Positions 50,088-60,223 of a stretch of DNA of 64,000 nt are shown here, piece after piece; position 1 is the first letter of the stretch, and every line of letters starts with the position of its first letter. Below the pieces are notes generated by a model, which saw nothing but the letters and a program-made list of their open reading frames with translations, was not told the origin of the DNA and did not search any database. Position numbers and translations under genes: made by a program. Origin of the DNA: Pseudomonas sp. R84 (GTDB lineage: Bacteria; Pseudomonadota; Gammaproteobacteria; Pseudomonadales; Pseudomonadaceae); assembly GCF_009834515.1 (NCBI RefSeq), contig NZ_CP019426.1, positions 5,277,001 to 5,341,000 on the forward strand, written 5' to 3'.

Positions 50088-51134
50088 TTATTGACCCAAC
50101 TTCAGGCGAGCAGTCTCGCCACTGGTGAACGGAGCGATATCGACCGGCTGGCCGTTGTAGCTGACCTGCGCGGCACGGGCAACACCCAGACGTACGTTAA
50201 GCGGCGGCTTGCCGGAAACGGTGACGCTATCGCCTTTATGCTTCAGACCACTGAAAATCACTTTGCCACGGCCATCGGTCACTTGTGCCCAGCAATCGGC
50301 GCTGAACTGCAACTGGACCTGACCGTCGCCTGCAACCGGCGCGGTTGCTTCTGCGATTGGCGCGGCGGTAGCAGGAGCAACCGGCGCAGTGGTGGTCGGT
50401 GCTGGAGTCGCGGGAGCGTTTGGTGCCGGGGTTGCCGGGGTAGCGACAACTGGCGCTGGCGTATGAGCCGGGGCGGTCGTCGTTGCCGCCGGCGCAACCG
50501 GTGCGGCCGGAGTGGTTGCCGGGGTGGTAGCTTCGGCACCGGTCGATTCAGCGGTGGTTTCAGACTGAGGCAGCGCCAGCGCTGTGGAAGTATCAGCCTG
50601 ATTCTCCTCGACAGCCTGGTCTTCCGGCTCGTCAATCGGGTGAATCTGGGTCGTACCGTCAGCACCTTCGACTTCAACGTGCTCAGGCGCCAGCGACGTC
50701 AAGTCCTTGCTGCGCAGCGAGGTCTGATCCTGCCACCAGACGAAACCGCCGCCGATGACCGCGATCAGCAACAGCAGGCTGACAATACGCAGAATGGTGT
50801 GGGAAACCCGCACCGGCTCTTCGATACGGCCAAGGGCATGAACGTTGCTGCCCTGGGAATCAGTGCCAGTGGACTGGTCGAATTGCTGGACCAGAACGGT
50901 CTGGTCCATGCCGAGCAATTTGGCATAGGCGCGAATGTAACCGCGAGCGAAGGTATGCCCCGGCAGCTTGTCGAAGGCGCCGGCTTCAAGATTGCTCAGG
51001 GAAGTCACGGTGAGGTTGAGCTTGAGGGCCACTTCGGCCAGCGACCAGCCATTGCTTTCGCGGGCCTGGCGCAGGGTCTCACCGGGGTTAACGCGATTCG
51101 CTGCTACAACTTCGGGATGCGCCGCTTTCATCAT
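50088..51134 (-). CDS. rodZ: RodZ-like cytoskeletal helix-turn-helix protein, 348 aa
   Basis: An N-terminal HTH of cro type (about 20-90: TLRQARESNGWSLAEVALKL), one membrane segment (about 113-135: LRIVSLLLLIAVIGGGFVWW), then a long periplasmic linker of Ala, Pro and Thr repeats (about 180-265), and the DUF4115 beta domain (VQLQFSADCWAQVTDGRGKV). RodZ links MreB to the cell wall machinery and sets rod shape. Start ATG at 51134 overlaps the pilF stop (ATGA); a second ATG follows at once. Confidence 0.92.
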   Translation of the reverse strand: MMKAAHPEVVAANRVNPGETLRQARESNGWSLAEVALKLNLTVTSLSNLEAGAFDKLPGHTFARGYIRAYAKLLGMDQTVLVQQFDQSTGTDSQGSNVHALGRIEEPVRVSHTILRIVSLLLLIAVIGGGFVWWQDQTSLRSKDLTSLAPEHVEVEGADGTTQIHPIDEPEDQAVEENQADTSTALALPQSETTAESTGAEATTPATTPAAPVAPAATTTAPAHTPAPVVATPATPAPNAPATPAPTTTAPVAPATAAPIAEATAPVAGDGQVQLQFSADCWAQVTDGRGKVIFSGLKHKGDSVTVSGKPPLNVRLGVARAAQVSYNGQPVDIAPFTSGETARLKLGQ

Positions 51135-51889
51135 TGCTCCGACAGGTATTGCTGATATTCCGGCGTACCGGGATAGAGTCGTTTTAATTGCAGGCCATAA
51201 CTGGCGGCCTTGTCGCGATCTTCAAACACTTTTGCCAGCCGAACGCCGAGCAATAGACTACGTGCATTTTGTTCGGTCAGCAGGCTGAAACGGTCGTAAT
51301 AGTCACGCGCGGGCACATAATGCCTGTCTTCGAAGGACAACTCAGCCATTTCCAGCAATGCACGCGGTTGTTGACGATTCAGACGCAGTGCCTTTTCCAG
51401 CTGTTGCTGCGCCAGATCACGCTGACCGAGCTTCGCGGCCGTCATGCCGAGGTTCTCGAACACACGCGAACGCTCAGGATACAGGGTATCGGCAGCGGCC
51501 TGTTCAAAACGCTCGTAGGCTTCTTTATAACGCTGTTCTTCGTAGAGAAAACTGCCGTAGTTGTTGAGGATGCGCGCATCGGCAGGACGGGAGGACAAAG
51601 CCTTGCGGAAGTGTTCGTCGGCCAGCTCAGGCTCCATTTCGGACTGGAACACCAAGCCGAGAGCAGCGTTGGCGTCAGGATCGGAACCATCGATTTCCAG
51701 CGCCTTCTTCAGCGGCACCTTGGCCCGCTCGGTCATGCCTTGCTGCAAGTATCCCAGCCCCAACTGCACGTAGGCAGCCCGCGCTTCATCGCGGCCCTTG
51801 CTGGTCTTCATCGGGTTGTAGTCACCCGACAGGACACAACCAGCACACAGGCTGGCCAACAGCAACAGCAGCGCAAAGCGCAGGGACAT
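51131..51889 (-). CDS. pilF: Type IV pilus biogenesis lipoprotein PilF (PilW), 252 aa
   Basis: Lipobox LASLCAGC at the N terminus. Tandem TPR units follow (AYVQLGLGYLQQGMTERAKV, DPDANAALGLVFQSEMEPEL, ADARILNNYGSFLYEEQRYK). It is the pilotin that carries the PilQ secretin to the outer membrane and multimerises it. Neighbouring rlmN and rodZ are the usual partners. Coupled to rodZ by the 4-nt overlap. Confidence 0.95.
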   Translation of the reverse strand: MSLRFALLLLLASLCAGCVLSGDYNPMKTSKGRDEARAAYVQLGLGYLQQGMTERAKVPLKKALEIDGSDPDANAALGLVFQSEMEPELADEHFRKALSSRPADARILNNYGSFLYEEQRYKEAYERFEQAAADTLYPERSRVFENLGMTAAKLGQRDLAQQQLEKALRLNRQQPRALLEMAELSFEDRHYVPARDYYDRFSLLTEQNARSLLLGVRLAKVFEDRDKAASYGLQLKRLYPGTPEYQQYLSEQ

Positions 51890-51901
51890 AGAGATCCTCT
51901 C

Positions 51902-53050
51902 TTAATTTGTGTTCGCGGCGTTCTGTGCCAGATCGCTGTCGGCGCTCAACTCGCGCACGGCGATGTAACGTTCGCTGCGACGGGTGCGATCCAGCACCTG
52001 CCCTACCAATTGACCACATGCAGCGTCGATGTCTTCACCACGGGTGGTGCGGACGGTGACGTTGAAACCGGCCTGATGCAACTGATCCTGGAAACGACGG
52101 ATCGCGTTGTTGCTTGGCCGCTCGTACCCGGAATGCGGGAACGGGTTGAACGGAATCAGGTTGATCTTGCACGGAATATTCTTCAGTAGCTCGATCATCT
52201 CGACGGCGTGCTCGACCTTGTCGTTGATGTCCTTGAGCAAGGTGTACTCGATGGTCAGCACGCGTTTTTCGCCCAGGGACGACATGTAGCGCTGGCACGA
52301 CTCGAGCAACATCTTAAGCGGATATTTCTTGTTGATCGGCACCAATTGGTTACGCAATGCGTCATTCGGTGCGTGCAGCGACAACGCCAGGGAGACGTCG
52401 ATGTGCTTGGCCAGCTCATCGATCATCGGCACCACGCCCGAAGTGGACAGGGTTACGCGGCGCTTGGAAATCCCGTAGCCGAGGTCATCCATCATCAGAT
52501 GCATGGCGGCGACGACGTTGTCGAAGTTCAGCAGCGGCTCACCCATGCCCATCATCACCACGTTGGTGATGGCACGGTCGACGGTTGCCGGGACGCTGCC
52601 GAAAGATTTGTTGGCAATCCACACCTGACCGATGACTTCGGCGGCGGTGAGGTTGCTATTGAAGCCTTGCTTGCCGGTGGAGCAGAAACTGCAATCCAGG
52701 GCACAGCCTGCCTGGGACGAAACGCACAATGTGCCGCGCTTGCCCTGGGGAATGTACACGGTCTCGACGCAGCTGCCGGACGCCACGCGCACCACCCACT
52801 TACGGGTGCCGTCGCTGGAGATGTCCTCGCTGACCACTTCCGGACCACGGACCTCAGCAATAGCCTTGAGCTTGTCGCGCAAGGCCTTGCTGACGTTCGT
52901 CATGGCGTCGAAATCATCGACGCCAAAGTGGTGAATCCATTTCATTACCTGACCGGCACGGAAACGCTTCTCCCCGATTGAGTCGAAGAATTTTTCCATT
53001 TCCTGTTGAGTCAGACCCAGCAGGTTGGTTTTTACAGTCGATGTAGTCAT
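51902..53050 (-). CDS. rlmN: Dual-specificity 23S rRNA/tRNA C2-adenosine methyltransferase RlmN, 382 aa
   Basis: A radical-SAM enzyme that methylates A2503 of 23S rRNA and A37 of some tRNAs. The cluster motif [15 protein letters not shown] gives CX3CX2C. The resolving Cys near the C terminus is in [10 protein letters not shown], and the partner methylated Cys lies in [11 protein letters not shown] or nearby. Full length. It depends on Fe-S supply, in keeping with its place downstream of isc. Confidence 0.96.
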   Translation of the reverse strand: MTTSTVKTNLLGLTQQEMEKFFDSIGEKRFRAGQVMKWIHHFGVDDFDAMTNVSKALRDKLKAIAEVRGPEVVSEDISSDGTRKWVVRVASGSCVETVYIPQGKRGTLCVSSQAGCALDCSFCSTGKQGFNSNLTAAEVIGQVWIANKSFGSVPATVDRAITNVVMMGMGEPLLNFDNVVAAMHLMMDDLGYGISKRRVTLSTSGVVPMIDELAKHIDVSLALSLHAPNDALRNQLVPINKKYPLKMLLESCQRYMSSLGEKRVLTIEYTLLKDINDKVEHAVEMIELLKNIPCKINLIPFNPFPHSGYERPSNNAIRRFQDQLHQAGFNVTVRTTRGEDIDAACGQLVGQVLDRTRRSERYIAVRELSADSDLAQNAANTN

Positions 53051-53078
53051 GGATTCACCTTCACTCTTAAGCCAATGC

Positions 53079-53504
53079 TTAGCGAGTGGTTACTTCAGTA
53101 GCTGCGAAGAAGTACGAGATTTCACGAGCAGCTGCGGCTTCGGAGTCCGAACCGTGAACAGCGTTGGCGTCGATGGAATCAGCGAAGTCAGCGCGGATGG
53201 TGCCGGCAGCAGCTTCTTTAGGGTTGGTAGCGCCCATCAGCTCACGGTTCAGAGCGATAGCGTTTTCGCCTTCCAGAACCTGAACAACAACAGGACCGGA
53301 GATCATGAAAGCAACCAGGTCGCCGAAGAAACCACGAGCGCTGTGCTCAGCGTAGAAGCCTTCAGCTTCAGCTTTGGACAGTTGCTTCAGTTTCGAAGCT
53401 ACAACGCGCAGGCCGGCTTTTTCGAAACGGGTGGTGATTTCGCCGATGACGTTTTTTGCAACAGCGTCAGGCTTGATGATGGAGAAAGTGCGTTGAACAG
53501 CCAT
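53079..53504 (-). CDS. ndk: Nucleoside diphosphate kinase, 141 aa
   Basis: Balances NTP pools by ping-pong phosphate transfer. Start [20 protein letters not shown] and the catalytic His in [12 protein letters not shown] are both present. Full length, of tetrameric bacterial type. The 88-nt gap from iscX holds a hairpin with a TATAAT hexamer in its loop, so ndk may have its own promoter. Confidence 0.97.
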   Translation of the reverse strand: MAVQRTFSIIKPDAVAKNVIGEITTRFEKAGLRVVASKLKQLSKAEAEGFYAEHSARGFFGDLVAFMISGPVVVQVLEGENAIALNRELMGATNPKEAAAGTIRADFADSIDANAVHGSDSEAAAAREISYFFAATEVTTR

Positions 53505-53532
53505 GGTGTAACTCCAGAAACGGTAATTTGCG

Positions 53533-53563
53533 AAAAATTAAACCCGCGAATTATACGCGGGTT
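53533..53563 (-). terminator. Hairpin between iscX and ndk, with a possible -10 box in the loop
   Basis: Minus strand: AACCCGCG-TATAATT-CGCGGGTT, then TAATTTTT. The stem and T run resemble a terminator for the isc transcript. The loop TATAAT (53550-53555) could be the -10 element of an ndk promoter, 45 nt before its ATG, though no good -35 is seen. Only one of the two roles may be real. Confidence 0.5.
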
Positions 53564-53592
53564 CTTGGGTATTGCCTAACCTGCGAGGACGA

Positions 53593-53793
53593 TCAGTCCA
53601 ATTCTTCAGCCCAGAGCGTCTGAACCGCTTCCAACACCTTCTCGCCTACGCGACCAGAGGTGTTGTCAAAATCCGGCAGTTCTTTGATCCATTGCTGCAA
53701 GTCGACGAAATTGACAGAAAACGGATCTACACCCGGCTTGGCCGCGGCCAGTTCTTCTGCAATACGTTGAACATCGTTCCAACCGTAGCTCAT
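53593..53793 (-). CDS. iscX: Fe-S assembly accessory protein IscX, 66 aa
   Basis: A small acidic helical protein that binds IscS and iron and tunes cluster assembly. The family pattern is clear: WNDVQRIAEELAA, DPFSVNFVDLQQWI, LPDF and the closing LEAVQTLWAEE. Last gene of the isc set, 14 nt after fdx. Confidence 0.95.
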   Translation of the reverse strand: MSYGWNDVQRIAEELAAAKPGVDPFSVNFVDLQQWIKELPDFDNTSGRVGEKVLEAVQTLWAEELD

Positions 53794-53807
53794 GACAGTC
53801 TTACCAG

Positions 53808-54149
53808 TCAGTGCGGCGCTTCAGCCGCATGGTTAAGCGAATATTTCGGAATTTCGACGGTGATGTCTTCTTCACCGACGATCGCCTGGCAAGCCAGACG
53901 CGATTGCGCTTCCAGGCCCCAGGCGCGATCGAGGAAGTCTTCTTCCAGCTCGTCAGCCTCTTCCATCGAGTCGAAACCCTCGCGGATGATGCAGTGGCAA
54001 GTGGTGCAAGCACACACGCCGCCGCAGGCGCTTTCCATCTCGATATGGTGTTCGTGGGCCAGTTCGAGAATCGATGTGCCGGGCGCAGCCTCGACCACCA
54101 TGCCTTCAGGGCAGAACTTCTCGTGGGGCAGAAAAATGACCTGCGGCAT
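53808..54149 (-). CDS. fdx: ISC-system [2Fe-2S] ferredoxin, 113 aa
   Basis: An adrenodoxin-type ferredoxin that gives electrons for cluster assembly on IscU. Ligands lie in ESACGGVCACTTCHC and a later Cys in RLACQAIVG. It overlaps the hscA stop by 1 nt (TGATG). Confidence 0.96.
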   Translation of the reverse strand: MPQVIFLPHEKFCPEGMVVEAAPGTSILELAHEHHIEMESACGGVCACTTCHCIIREGFDSMEEADELEEDFLDRAWGLEAQSRLACQAIVGEEDITVEIPKYSLNHAAEAPH

Positions 54150-56014
54150 CAGATATCCTCGATTTCATTCAGATTGCGCCCCGACAGAGCGGCTTTCACC
54201 GTCAGATCCATGCGGCGGGCAGCAAAAGCATCGGTCACTTGCGACAGACGCTTGGTCTGCTGCTCGATGGCGTAACCATCGGTACCTTTCATCAGTTCGG
54301 CCAGTTCCTGCAGTTGCAGGTCGATAACCATGCGCTCTTCGGCGTCGAGCAAACGCTCGCCATCGGCCTCCAGAGCACCCTGCACCGCTTCGATCAAGCG
54401 TTGGGCATCGACTTGCTGCTCACGCAGAACGCGGGCGACCTTGTCGTCATTGGCGTGCTGGAACGAATCCTTGAGCATCTTGGCGATTTCGCCGTCGGTC
54501 AGACCGTAGGACGGCTTGACCTGAATGCTCGCCTCAACGCCCGAACCCAGCTCACGAGCGGAAACGCTGAGCAGACCGTCGGCATCGACCTGGAAGGTCA
54601 CGCGAATCTTCGCTGCACCAGCCACCATCGCTGGAATGCCGCGCAACTCGAAGCGCGCCAGGGAGCGACAGTCGCTGATCAGCTCGCGCTCACCCTGCAG
54701 GACGTGGATCGCCATGGCCGACTGGCCGTCTTTATACGTAGTGAAATCTTGTGCGCGAGCGACAGGGATGGTGGTGTTGCGCGGAATCACCTTCTCCATC
54801 AGGCCGCCCATGGTTTCCAGCCCCAGGGACAGCGGAATCACGTCGAGCAGCAGCAGTTCGCCGCCATCGCGCTTGTTGCCCGCCAGGGTATCGGCCTGGA
54901 TCGCGGCACCGATGGCCACCACTTGATCCGGATCGATTTCAGTCAAAGGCTGACGACCAAAAGCTTCGGCAACGGCTTCGCGAACACGCGGAACGCGGGT
55001 CGAACCGCCGACCATGACCACGGCGTGCACGTCTTCCAGCTCAATGCCGGAATCGCGAACGGCACGACGGCAGGCTTTCAGGCTGCGCGCGACCATCGGT
55101 TCGATCAACGCATCGAAGGCTTCGCGAGTCAGCGGCGCTTTCCAGTCGCCATAGGCCACTTCAACGCTGGCCGCATCGGTCAGCGCTTCTTTGGCCGCAC
55201 AAGCGGTTTGCAACAGATTGCGTTGTGCGCCCGGATCGAGATCGGCGGACAGGCCAGCGCTCTCGATAATCCAGCCGGCAATCGCGTGATCGAAGTCATC
55301 GCCGCCCAGCGCGCTGTCGCCGCCAGTGGCCAGAACTTCGAAAACACCGCCAGTCAGACGCAGAATCGAAATATCGAAGGTGCCGCCGCCCAGGTCATAA
55401 ATTGCGACCAGGCCTTCAGCGTGTTGATCCAGACCGTATGCCACAGCCGCTGCGGTCGGCTCATTGAGCAAACGCAGCACGTTCAGACCGGCGAGTTTCG
55501 CGGCATCTTTAGTGGCTTGACGCTGAGCATCGTCGAAATACGCCGGAACGGTAATCACCGCACCCACCAGTTCGCCACCCAAGGTCGCTTCAGCGCGCTG
55601 ACGCAGGACCTTGAGGATATCGGCGGAGACTTCGACCGGGCTTTTCGGGCCCTGCACGGTGTCGATGAACGGCATGTGCGACTCGCCACCGACAAAGCGG
55701 TAGGGCAGTTGCTCGCCCAATTGCTTGACGTCGGACAGACCACGACCCATCAAGCGCTTGACCGACAGCACAGTGTTCAAAGGATCGGAAGCGGCAGCCA
55801 GCTTGGCCGACTCGCCGACTTCGACGTGATCAGCGTGGTAACGCACAGCGGACGGCAGGATGACCTGCCCGTTTGCGTCGGCCAACGGCTCGGAAAGACC
55901 ACTGCGCAACGCAGCGACCAGCGAATTGGTAGTGCCCAAGTCGATCCCCACAGCCAGACGACGCTGGTGCGGTTGAGGACTTTGGCCGGGTTCGGCGATC
56001 TGCAGTAGGGCCAT
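54149..56014 (-). CDS. hscA: Hsp70-type chaperone HscA, 621 aa
   Basis: The Hsp70 ATPase domain begins [16 protein letters not shown] and contains [14 protein letters not shown] and [17 protein letters not shown]. The substrate-binding domain follows from about 385. It binds the LPPVK motif of IscU with HscB to release the cluster. Slightly shorter than DnaK, as usual for HscA. Confidence 0.97.
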   Translation of the reverse strand: MALLQIAEPGQSPQPHQRRLAVGIDLGTTNSLVAALRSGLSEPLADANGQVILPSAVRYHADHVEVGESAKLAAASDPLNTVLSVKRLMGRGLSDVKQLGEQLPYRFVGGESHMPFIDTVQGPKSPVEVSADILKVLRQRAEATLGGELVGAVITVPAYFDDAQRQATKDAAKLAGLNVLRLLNEPTAAAVAYGLDQHAEGLVAIYDLGGGTFDISILRLTGGVFEVLATGGDSALGGDDFDHAIAGWIIESAGLSADLDPGAQRNLLQTACAAKEALTDAASVEVAYGDWKAPLTREAFDALIEPMVARSLKACRRAVRDSGIELEDVHAVVMVGGSTRVPRVREAVAEAFGRQPLTEIDPDQVVAIGAAIQADTLAGNKRDGGELLLLDVIPLSLGLETMGGLMEKVIPRNTTIPVARAQDFTTYKDGQSAMAIHVLQGERELISDCRSLARFELRGIPAMVAGAAKIRVTFQVDADGLLSVSARELGSGVEASIQVKPSYGLTDGEIAKMLKDSFQHANDDKVARVLREQQVDAQRLIEAVQGALEADGERLLDAEERMVIDLQLQELAELMKGTDGYAIEQQTKRLSQVTDAFAARRMDLTVKAALSGRNLNEIEDI

Positions 56015-56065
56015 CGTGATCAGGACTTATCTGTATATCAGGCGTGCGACCGGAGCGGCACTGGG

Positions 56066-56587
56066 TTAATCGTCGAGGCGCTCTTCTAACTGGCGCACTT
56101 CGTAGGTGAGCTTGTCGAGGAACTGCATGCGCCGCATCAGGCGTTCGGCCTGTTCGCGTTGCGCCGCATCATCCCAACAGGCTGCGAAGCTTTCATTGAG
56201 TTCTTCCTGAGCCACTTTCAAGCGCCGCTTGAACACCGCGACACCGTCGAGGTCGGCACTGTCCTGGAGGTCTTCGAGCTCTTCGCGCCATTGCATCTGC
56301 TGCAGAAGAAACTCGGGATCATGGACGGTGACTTCCATCGGCACTTCATGCCCGCTGATGGTCAGCAGGTAGCGTGCGCGCTGGGCCGGACTCTTGAGCG
56401 TCTGATAGGCGTCGTTGAGCCGTGCAGATTGCTCGAGTGCCGACCGCTGCTCACGCTCGGAAGCGTCGGCAAAGCGGTCAGGATGAACGCCGCGCGCCAA
56501 CTCACGATAGCGCGTGGCCAACTGCTCGAGATCCAGACGGAAACCCGGTTGCAGCTCGAATAAAGCGAAATGACAAGGAATACCCAC
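56066..56587 (-). CDS. hscB: Co-chaperone HscB, 173 aa
   Basis: An N-terminal J domain ([16 protein letters not shown]..., with the HPD motif in GVHPDRFA) and a C-terminal three-helix domain that holds IscU. The start is GTG at 56587, giving [10 protein letters not shown]. The frame is open a further 13 codons upstream, but those lie in iscA and show no family similarity. Gap to iscA 8 nt. Confidence 0.95.
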   Translation of the reverse strand: MGIPCHFALFELQPGFRLDLEQLATRYRELARGVHPDRFADASEREQRSALEQSARLNDAYQTLKSPAQRARYLLTISGHEVPMEVTVHDPEFLLQQMQWREELEDLQDSADLDGVAVFKRRLKVAQEELNESFAACWDDAAQREQAERLMRRMQFLDKLTYEVRQLEERLDD

Positions 56588-56595
56588 GACAAGCC

Positions 56596-56919
56596 TCAGA
56601 TGTTGAAGCTTTCGCCGCAGCCACATTCACCGCGTACGTTGGGGTTGTTGAACTTGAAGCCTTCGTTCAACCCTTCCTTGACGAAATCGAGCTCGGTGCC
56701 GTCCAGGTAGGCGAGGCTTTTCGGGTCGATGATCACTTTTTCGCCGTGACTCTCGAACACCTGATCCTCTGCAACCACCTCGTCGACAAACTCCAGCACG
56801 TAGGCAAGGCCGGAACAGCCTGTGGTGCGAACACCCAGACGAATCCCTTCACCTTTGCCGCGCCCGTCGAGGGAGCGCCGCACGTGTCGAGCAGCCGCTT
56901 CTGTCATGCTGATAGCCAT
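56596..56919 (-). CDS. iscA: A-type Fe-S carrier IscA, 107 aa
   Basis: The three conserved Cys are in TTGCSGLAY and ECGCGESF. Start [10 protein letters not shown] fits the family; eight more codons are open upstream but lack similarity. It passes iron or [4Fe-4S] units to client enzymes. Confidence 0.96.
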   Translation of the reverse strand: MAISMTEAAARHVRRSLDGRGKGEGIRLGVRTTGCSGLAYVLEFVDEVVAEDQVFESHGEKVIIDPKSLAYLDGTELDFVKEGLNEGFKFNNPNVRGECGCGESFNI

Positions 56920-56953
56920 CGGTGACTCCTTACTCGTCGCCAAATCCAGAAAG

Positions 56954-57340
56954 TCAGATCAAGCCTTTCTTCTGCTTGTAATCGCGAACAGCCGCTTTGA
57001 TAGCGTCTTCAGCCAGTACCGAGCAGTGAATTTTCACTGGCGGCAGGGCCAGTTCTTCGGCCAGCTGAGTGTTCTTGATAGTTTCTGCTTCGTCCAGGGT
57101 CTTGCCCTTCATCCACTCGGTGGCGAGGGAGCTGGAAGCGATAGCCGAACCGCAGCCGTAGGTCTTGAACTTGGCATCTTCGATGATGCCAGCGTCGTTG
57201 ACCTTGATTTGCAGACGCATCACGTCGCCGCACGCCGGAGCGCCGACCATGCCGGTGCCGACATCAGGATCTTCCGCGTTCATCTTGCCGACGTTGCGCG
57301 GGTTTTCGTAGTGGTCGATGACCTTTTCGCTGTAAGCCAT
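56954..57340 (-). CDS. iscU: Fe-S scaffold IscU, 128 aa
   Basis: Cluster ligands in [11 protein letters not shown] (Cys), [11 protein letters not shown] (Cys) and [11 protein letters not shown] (Cys), with the HscA-recognition sequence LPPVK just before the last. Start [16 protein letters not shown] is canonical. Confidence 0.97.
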   Translation of the reverse strand: MAYSEKVIDHYENPRNVGKMNAEDPDVGTGMVGAPACGDVMRLQIKVNDAGIIEDAKFKTYGCGSAIASSSLATEWMKGKTLDEAETIKNTQLAEELALPPVKIHCSVLAEDAIKAAVRDYKQKKGLI

Positions 57341-57441
57341 GATTCTCAATCCTCACTCATCAGGGCCGCTCTTGAGACCCTGCAACTGCGCTGCGTAAAC
57401 CGCCACGTCGCTACAGGATCTGTATCTGGCGGCTTCTATAT

Positions 57442-58656
57442 TTAGTGTGCCGCCCACTCGATTTTCGAGATATCGACGCCGTCTTTGTACATGTCCCACA
57501 GCGGCGACAAAGCGCGCAGCTTGGTAACGGCCTCGCAGACTTTCTGCGCGGCGTAGTCGATTTCTTCTTCGGTGGTGAAACGCCCGAAGGTGAAGCGGAT
57601 CGAGCTGTGTGCCAGTTCGTCGTTGCGGCCCAGGGCGCGCAGTACGTACGAAGGCTCCAGCGACGCCGAGGTGCAAGCCGAACCGGACGATACCGCGAGA
57701 TCCTTGAGCGCCATGATCAGCGACTCGCCTTCAACGTAGTTGAAGCTCAGGTTCAGGTTGTGCGGAACGCGGGCGGTCAGGCTGCCGTTGACGTACAGCT
57801 CTTCCAGATGCTCGACCTGCTTGTAGAAACGGTCGCTCAAGGCTTTGATACGGACGTTTTCAGCAGCCATGTCTTCTTTGGCTACACGGAACGCTTCACC
57901 CATGCCGACGATCTGATGGGTCGCCAGAGTGCCGGAACGCATGCCGCGCTCGTGACCGCCGCCGTGCATGGTCGCTTCGATGCGCACACGCGGCTTGCGG
58001 CTGACGTACAGCGCGCCGATGCCTTTAGGGCCGTAGGTTTTGTGAGCGGAGAACGACATCATGTCGACTTTCAGTTTCTGCAGGTCGATGTCGACCTTGC
58101 CAGTAGACTGAGCGGCGTCGACGTGGAACAGAACGCCCTTGGCGCGGAGCATTTCGCCAATAGCGGCGATGTCGTTGACGGTGCCGATTTCGTTGTTCAC
58201 GTGCATCACGGAGACCAGGATGGTGTCTTCGCGCAGTGCAGCTTCAATCATGGCCGGGGTGATCAGACCGTCTTCGGTCGGCTCGAGGTAAGTGACCTCG
58301 AAACCTTCACGCTCCAGTTGGCGCATGGTGTCAAGGACAGCCTTGTGCTCAATCTTGGAGGTGATCAGGTGCTTGCCCTTGGAACCGTAGAAATGCGCCG
58401 CACCCTTGATTGCCAGGTTGTCGGATTCGGTCGCGCCCGAGGTCCAGACGATTTCGCGCGGGTCGGCATTGACCAGATCGGCCACCTGACGACGGGCGTT
58501 TTCGACGGACTCTTCAGCCTTCCAGCCGAATACGTGGGAACGGGACGCCGGGTTACCGAAGTTTCCGTCGACCAGCAGGCATTCACTCATCTTTTGCGCA
58601 ACACGCGGATCAACCGGGGTGGTCGCAGAGTAATCAAGGTAAATCGGCAATTTCAT
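57442..58656 (-). CDS. iscS: Cysteine desulfurase IscS, 404 aa
   Basis: A PLP enzyme that takes sulfur from cysteine for Fe-S clusters and tRNA thiolation. PLP Lys in [14 protein letters not shown]; persulfide Cys in [13 protein letters not shown]; start [16 protein letters not shown]. Full length. Separated by 47 nt from iscR and 101 nt from iscU. Confidence 0.97.
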   Translation of the reverse strand: MKLPIYLDYSATTPVDPRVAQKMSECLLVDGNFGNPASRSHVFGWKAEESVENARRQVADLVNADPREIVWTSGATESDNLAIKGAAHFYGSKGKHLITSKIEHKAVLDTMRQLEREGFEVTYLEPTEDGLITPAMIEAALREDTILVSVMHVNNEIGTVNDIAAIGEMLRAKGVLFHVDAAQSTGKVDIDLQKLKVDMMSFSAHKTYGPKGIGALYVSRKPRVRIEATMHGGGHERGMRSGTLATHQIVGMGEAFRVAKEDMAAENVRIKALSDRFYKQVEHLEELYVNGSLTARVPHNLNLSFNYVEGESLIMALKDLAVSSGSACTSASLEPSYVLRALGRNDELAHSSIRFTFGRFTTEEEIDYAAQKVCEAVTKLRALSPLWDMYKDGVDISKIEWAAH

Positions 58657-58703
58657 GGACTATCTCCTAAATCAGGGCTGGCGTGCCGCTAGCTCTTTGG
58701 CTG

Positions 58704-59195
58704 TCATTCGACGGCGGACGCTTCAATCTTGTCCAGGCGTGGCGCCTTGCTGTTGCAACGACGCTGGTCCTGACGCTGGGCTACTTCTTGCACCTCACGG
58801 CGAGTCACAAGATCAGCCAAGCTGATACCACTTAGAAATTCGTGAATCTGCAGGCTCAAATCGCACCACAGATGATGGGTCAGGCAGGTGTCGCCGGAAT
58901 GGCAATCGCCTTGGCCTTGGCATTTGGTGGCATCGACCGATTCGTTTACCGCATCGATCACCTGAGCGACCTGAATGCCCTGCATGTCGCGGGACAACTG
59001 GTAGCCACCACCCGGGCCGCGAACGCTGGAAACCAGGTTACTGCGGCGCAGCTTGGCGAACAGCTGTTCGAGGTAGGACAGGGAGATGCCTTGGCGCTCG
59101 GAGATATCGGCCAGGGACACCGGCCCGTGCTGCGCGTGCAACGCCAGGTCAAGCATGGCGGTCACGGCGTATCGGCCTTTTGTAGTCAGTCGCAT
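58704..59195 (-). CDS. iscR: Fe-S sensing regulator IscR, 163 aa
   Basis: An Rrf2-family winged helix protein. [18 protein letters not shown] is the family start. The [2Fe-2S] ligands C92, C98, C104 and H107 (in [18 protein letters not shown]) fall at the same positions as in E. coli IscR. The holo form represses the isc operon. Two matching boxes lie just upstream at 59235-59284. Confidence 0.97.
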   Translation of the reverse strand: MRLTTKGRYAVTAMLDLALHAQHGPVSLADISERQGISLSYLEQLFAKLRRSNLVSSVRGPGGGYQLSRDMQGIQVAQVIDAVNESVDATKCQGQGDCHSGDTCLTHHLWCDLSLQIHEFLSGISLADLVTRREVQEVAQRQDQRRCNSKAPRLDKIEASAVE

Positions 59196-59234
59196 GGACA
59201 GTTACCACGGAGTTCAGAATGGGGCGAGTATGCA

Positions 59235-59284
59235 ATTCCCGAGTATTTAAGTCAACTTTAAGACCTAGTACTTTAGTCAGGATT
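59235..59284 (-). promoter_or_regulatory. Two abutting IscR type 1 boxes in the isc promoter
   Basis: Compared by eye with the E. coli type 1 consensus (recalled as ATASYYGACTRWWWYAGTCR plus RSTAT), minus-strand box B (59259-59235: AAAGTTGACTTAAATACTCG...) matches closely. Box A (59284-59260: AATCCTGACTAAAGTACTAG...) matches in the core. The two 25-bp boxes touch end to end, as in the E. coli isc promoter, and TTGACT may double as a -35 element. Confidence 0.75.
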
Positions 59285-59353
59285 ACCCGCAAAAGAGCGC
59301 GCGAATGATAGCAGGGTCTGCGGCCTAATGGCACACCGACTGGCGTAAGCCTG

Positions 59354-59435
59354 TGTAGGAGCTGCCGCAGGCTGCGATCTTTTGATTTTGCTCTGTTAGA
59401 AGATCAAGGTATCGCAGCCTTCGGCAGCTCCTACA
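59354..59435. repeat. Paired palindromic repeat, GATCGCAGCC family
   Basis: TGTAGGAGCTGCCGCAGGCT on the left and the inverse ending GCCTTCGGCAGCTCCTACA on the right. Sits between cysE and iscR; it may separate their transcripts. Confidence 0.85.
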
Positions 59436-59443
59436 GGGGAATG

Positions 59444-60223
59444 TCAGCTAGCCTTGGATTCGTCTTTGCCTTTGACGCAGGCGAAGTCTTCTTCACGCAG
59501 CTCAGGCAGATCTTTCGCACAGTAATTGCTGCCCAGATCCTTCAGCGCGCCGCACATCCCCTCCAGCCGCCCGTCCACCGCCTGCAGGTGATCGAGCAAC
59601 TGACCGATGGCGCGCGCCACCGGGTCGGGCATGTCTTCACTGACGCCGTAGGCATCGAAACCGATCTTCTCGGCCATGGCCTTGCGCTTGGCATCCTGCT
59701 CCTCATCGGATTTGACGATGATTCGCCCAGGAATACCGACAACCGTGGCGCCTGGCGGCACTTCTTTGGTCACCACGGCATTGGAACCGACCTTGGCACC
59801 GGCGCCGACCGTGAAAGGACCGAGCACCTTGGCGCCCGCGCCCACGACCACACCATCACCCAGCGTCGGGTGACGCTTGCCTTTGTTCCAGCTGGTACCA
59901 CCGAGAGTCACGCCCTGATATATCGTCACGTCATCGCCAATCTCAGCGGTTTCACCGATGACGATGCCCATGCCGTGGTCGATAAAGAAACGACGACCGA
60001 CCTTGGCGCCCGGATGAATTTCGATCCCGGTCAACCAGCGACCGAAGTTTGATACCAGCCGCGCCAGCCATTTCAGCTCGTTGCGCCAGAGCATGCCGGC
60101 CAATCGATGAATCCAGATTGCATGCATACCGGGGTAGCAAGTCAGGACTTCAAAAGCGTTACGCGCCGCCGGATCTCGATGGAATACGCTCTGGATATCT
60201 TCACGCAAACGCTCAAACATCAT
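59444..60223 (-). CDS. cysE: Serine O-acetyltransferase CysE, 259 aa
   Basis: First step of cysteine synthesis. An N-terminal helical part ([20 protein letters not shown]) precedes the left-handed beta-helix of hexapeptide repeats: [56 protein letters not shown]. The catalytic His and Asp are in IDHGMG. It starts 1 nt after the trmJ stop. Cysteine supply and isc sit side by side, as in many Proteobacteria. Confidence 0.95.
   Translation of the reverse strand: MMFERLREDIQSVFHRDPAARNAFEVLTCYPGMHAIWIHRLAGMLWRNELKWLARLVSNFGRWLTGIEIHPGAKVGRRFFIDHGMGIVIGETAEIGDDVTIYQGVTLGGTSWNKGKRHPTLGDGVVVGAGAKVLGPFTVGAGAKVGSNAVVTKEVPPGATVVGIPGRIIVKSDEEQDAKRKAMAEKIGFDAYGVSEDMPDPVARAIGQLLDHLQAVDGRLEGMCGALKDLGSNYCAKDLPELREEDFACVKGKDESKAS

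Noticed and set aside
54239..58692. Long open frames antisense to hscA and iscS
   Set aside because: They mirror genes with strong family evidence and have no supported start or domain.
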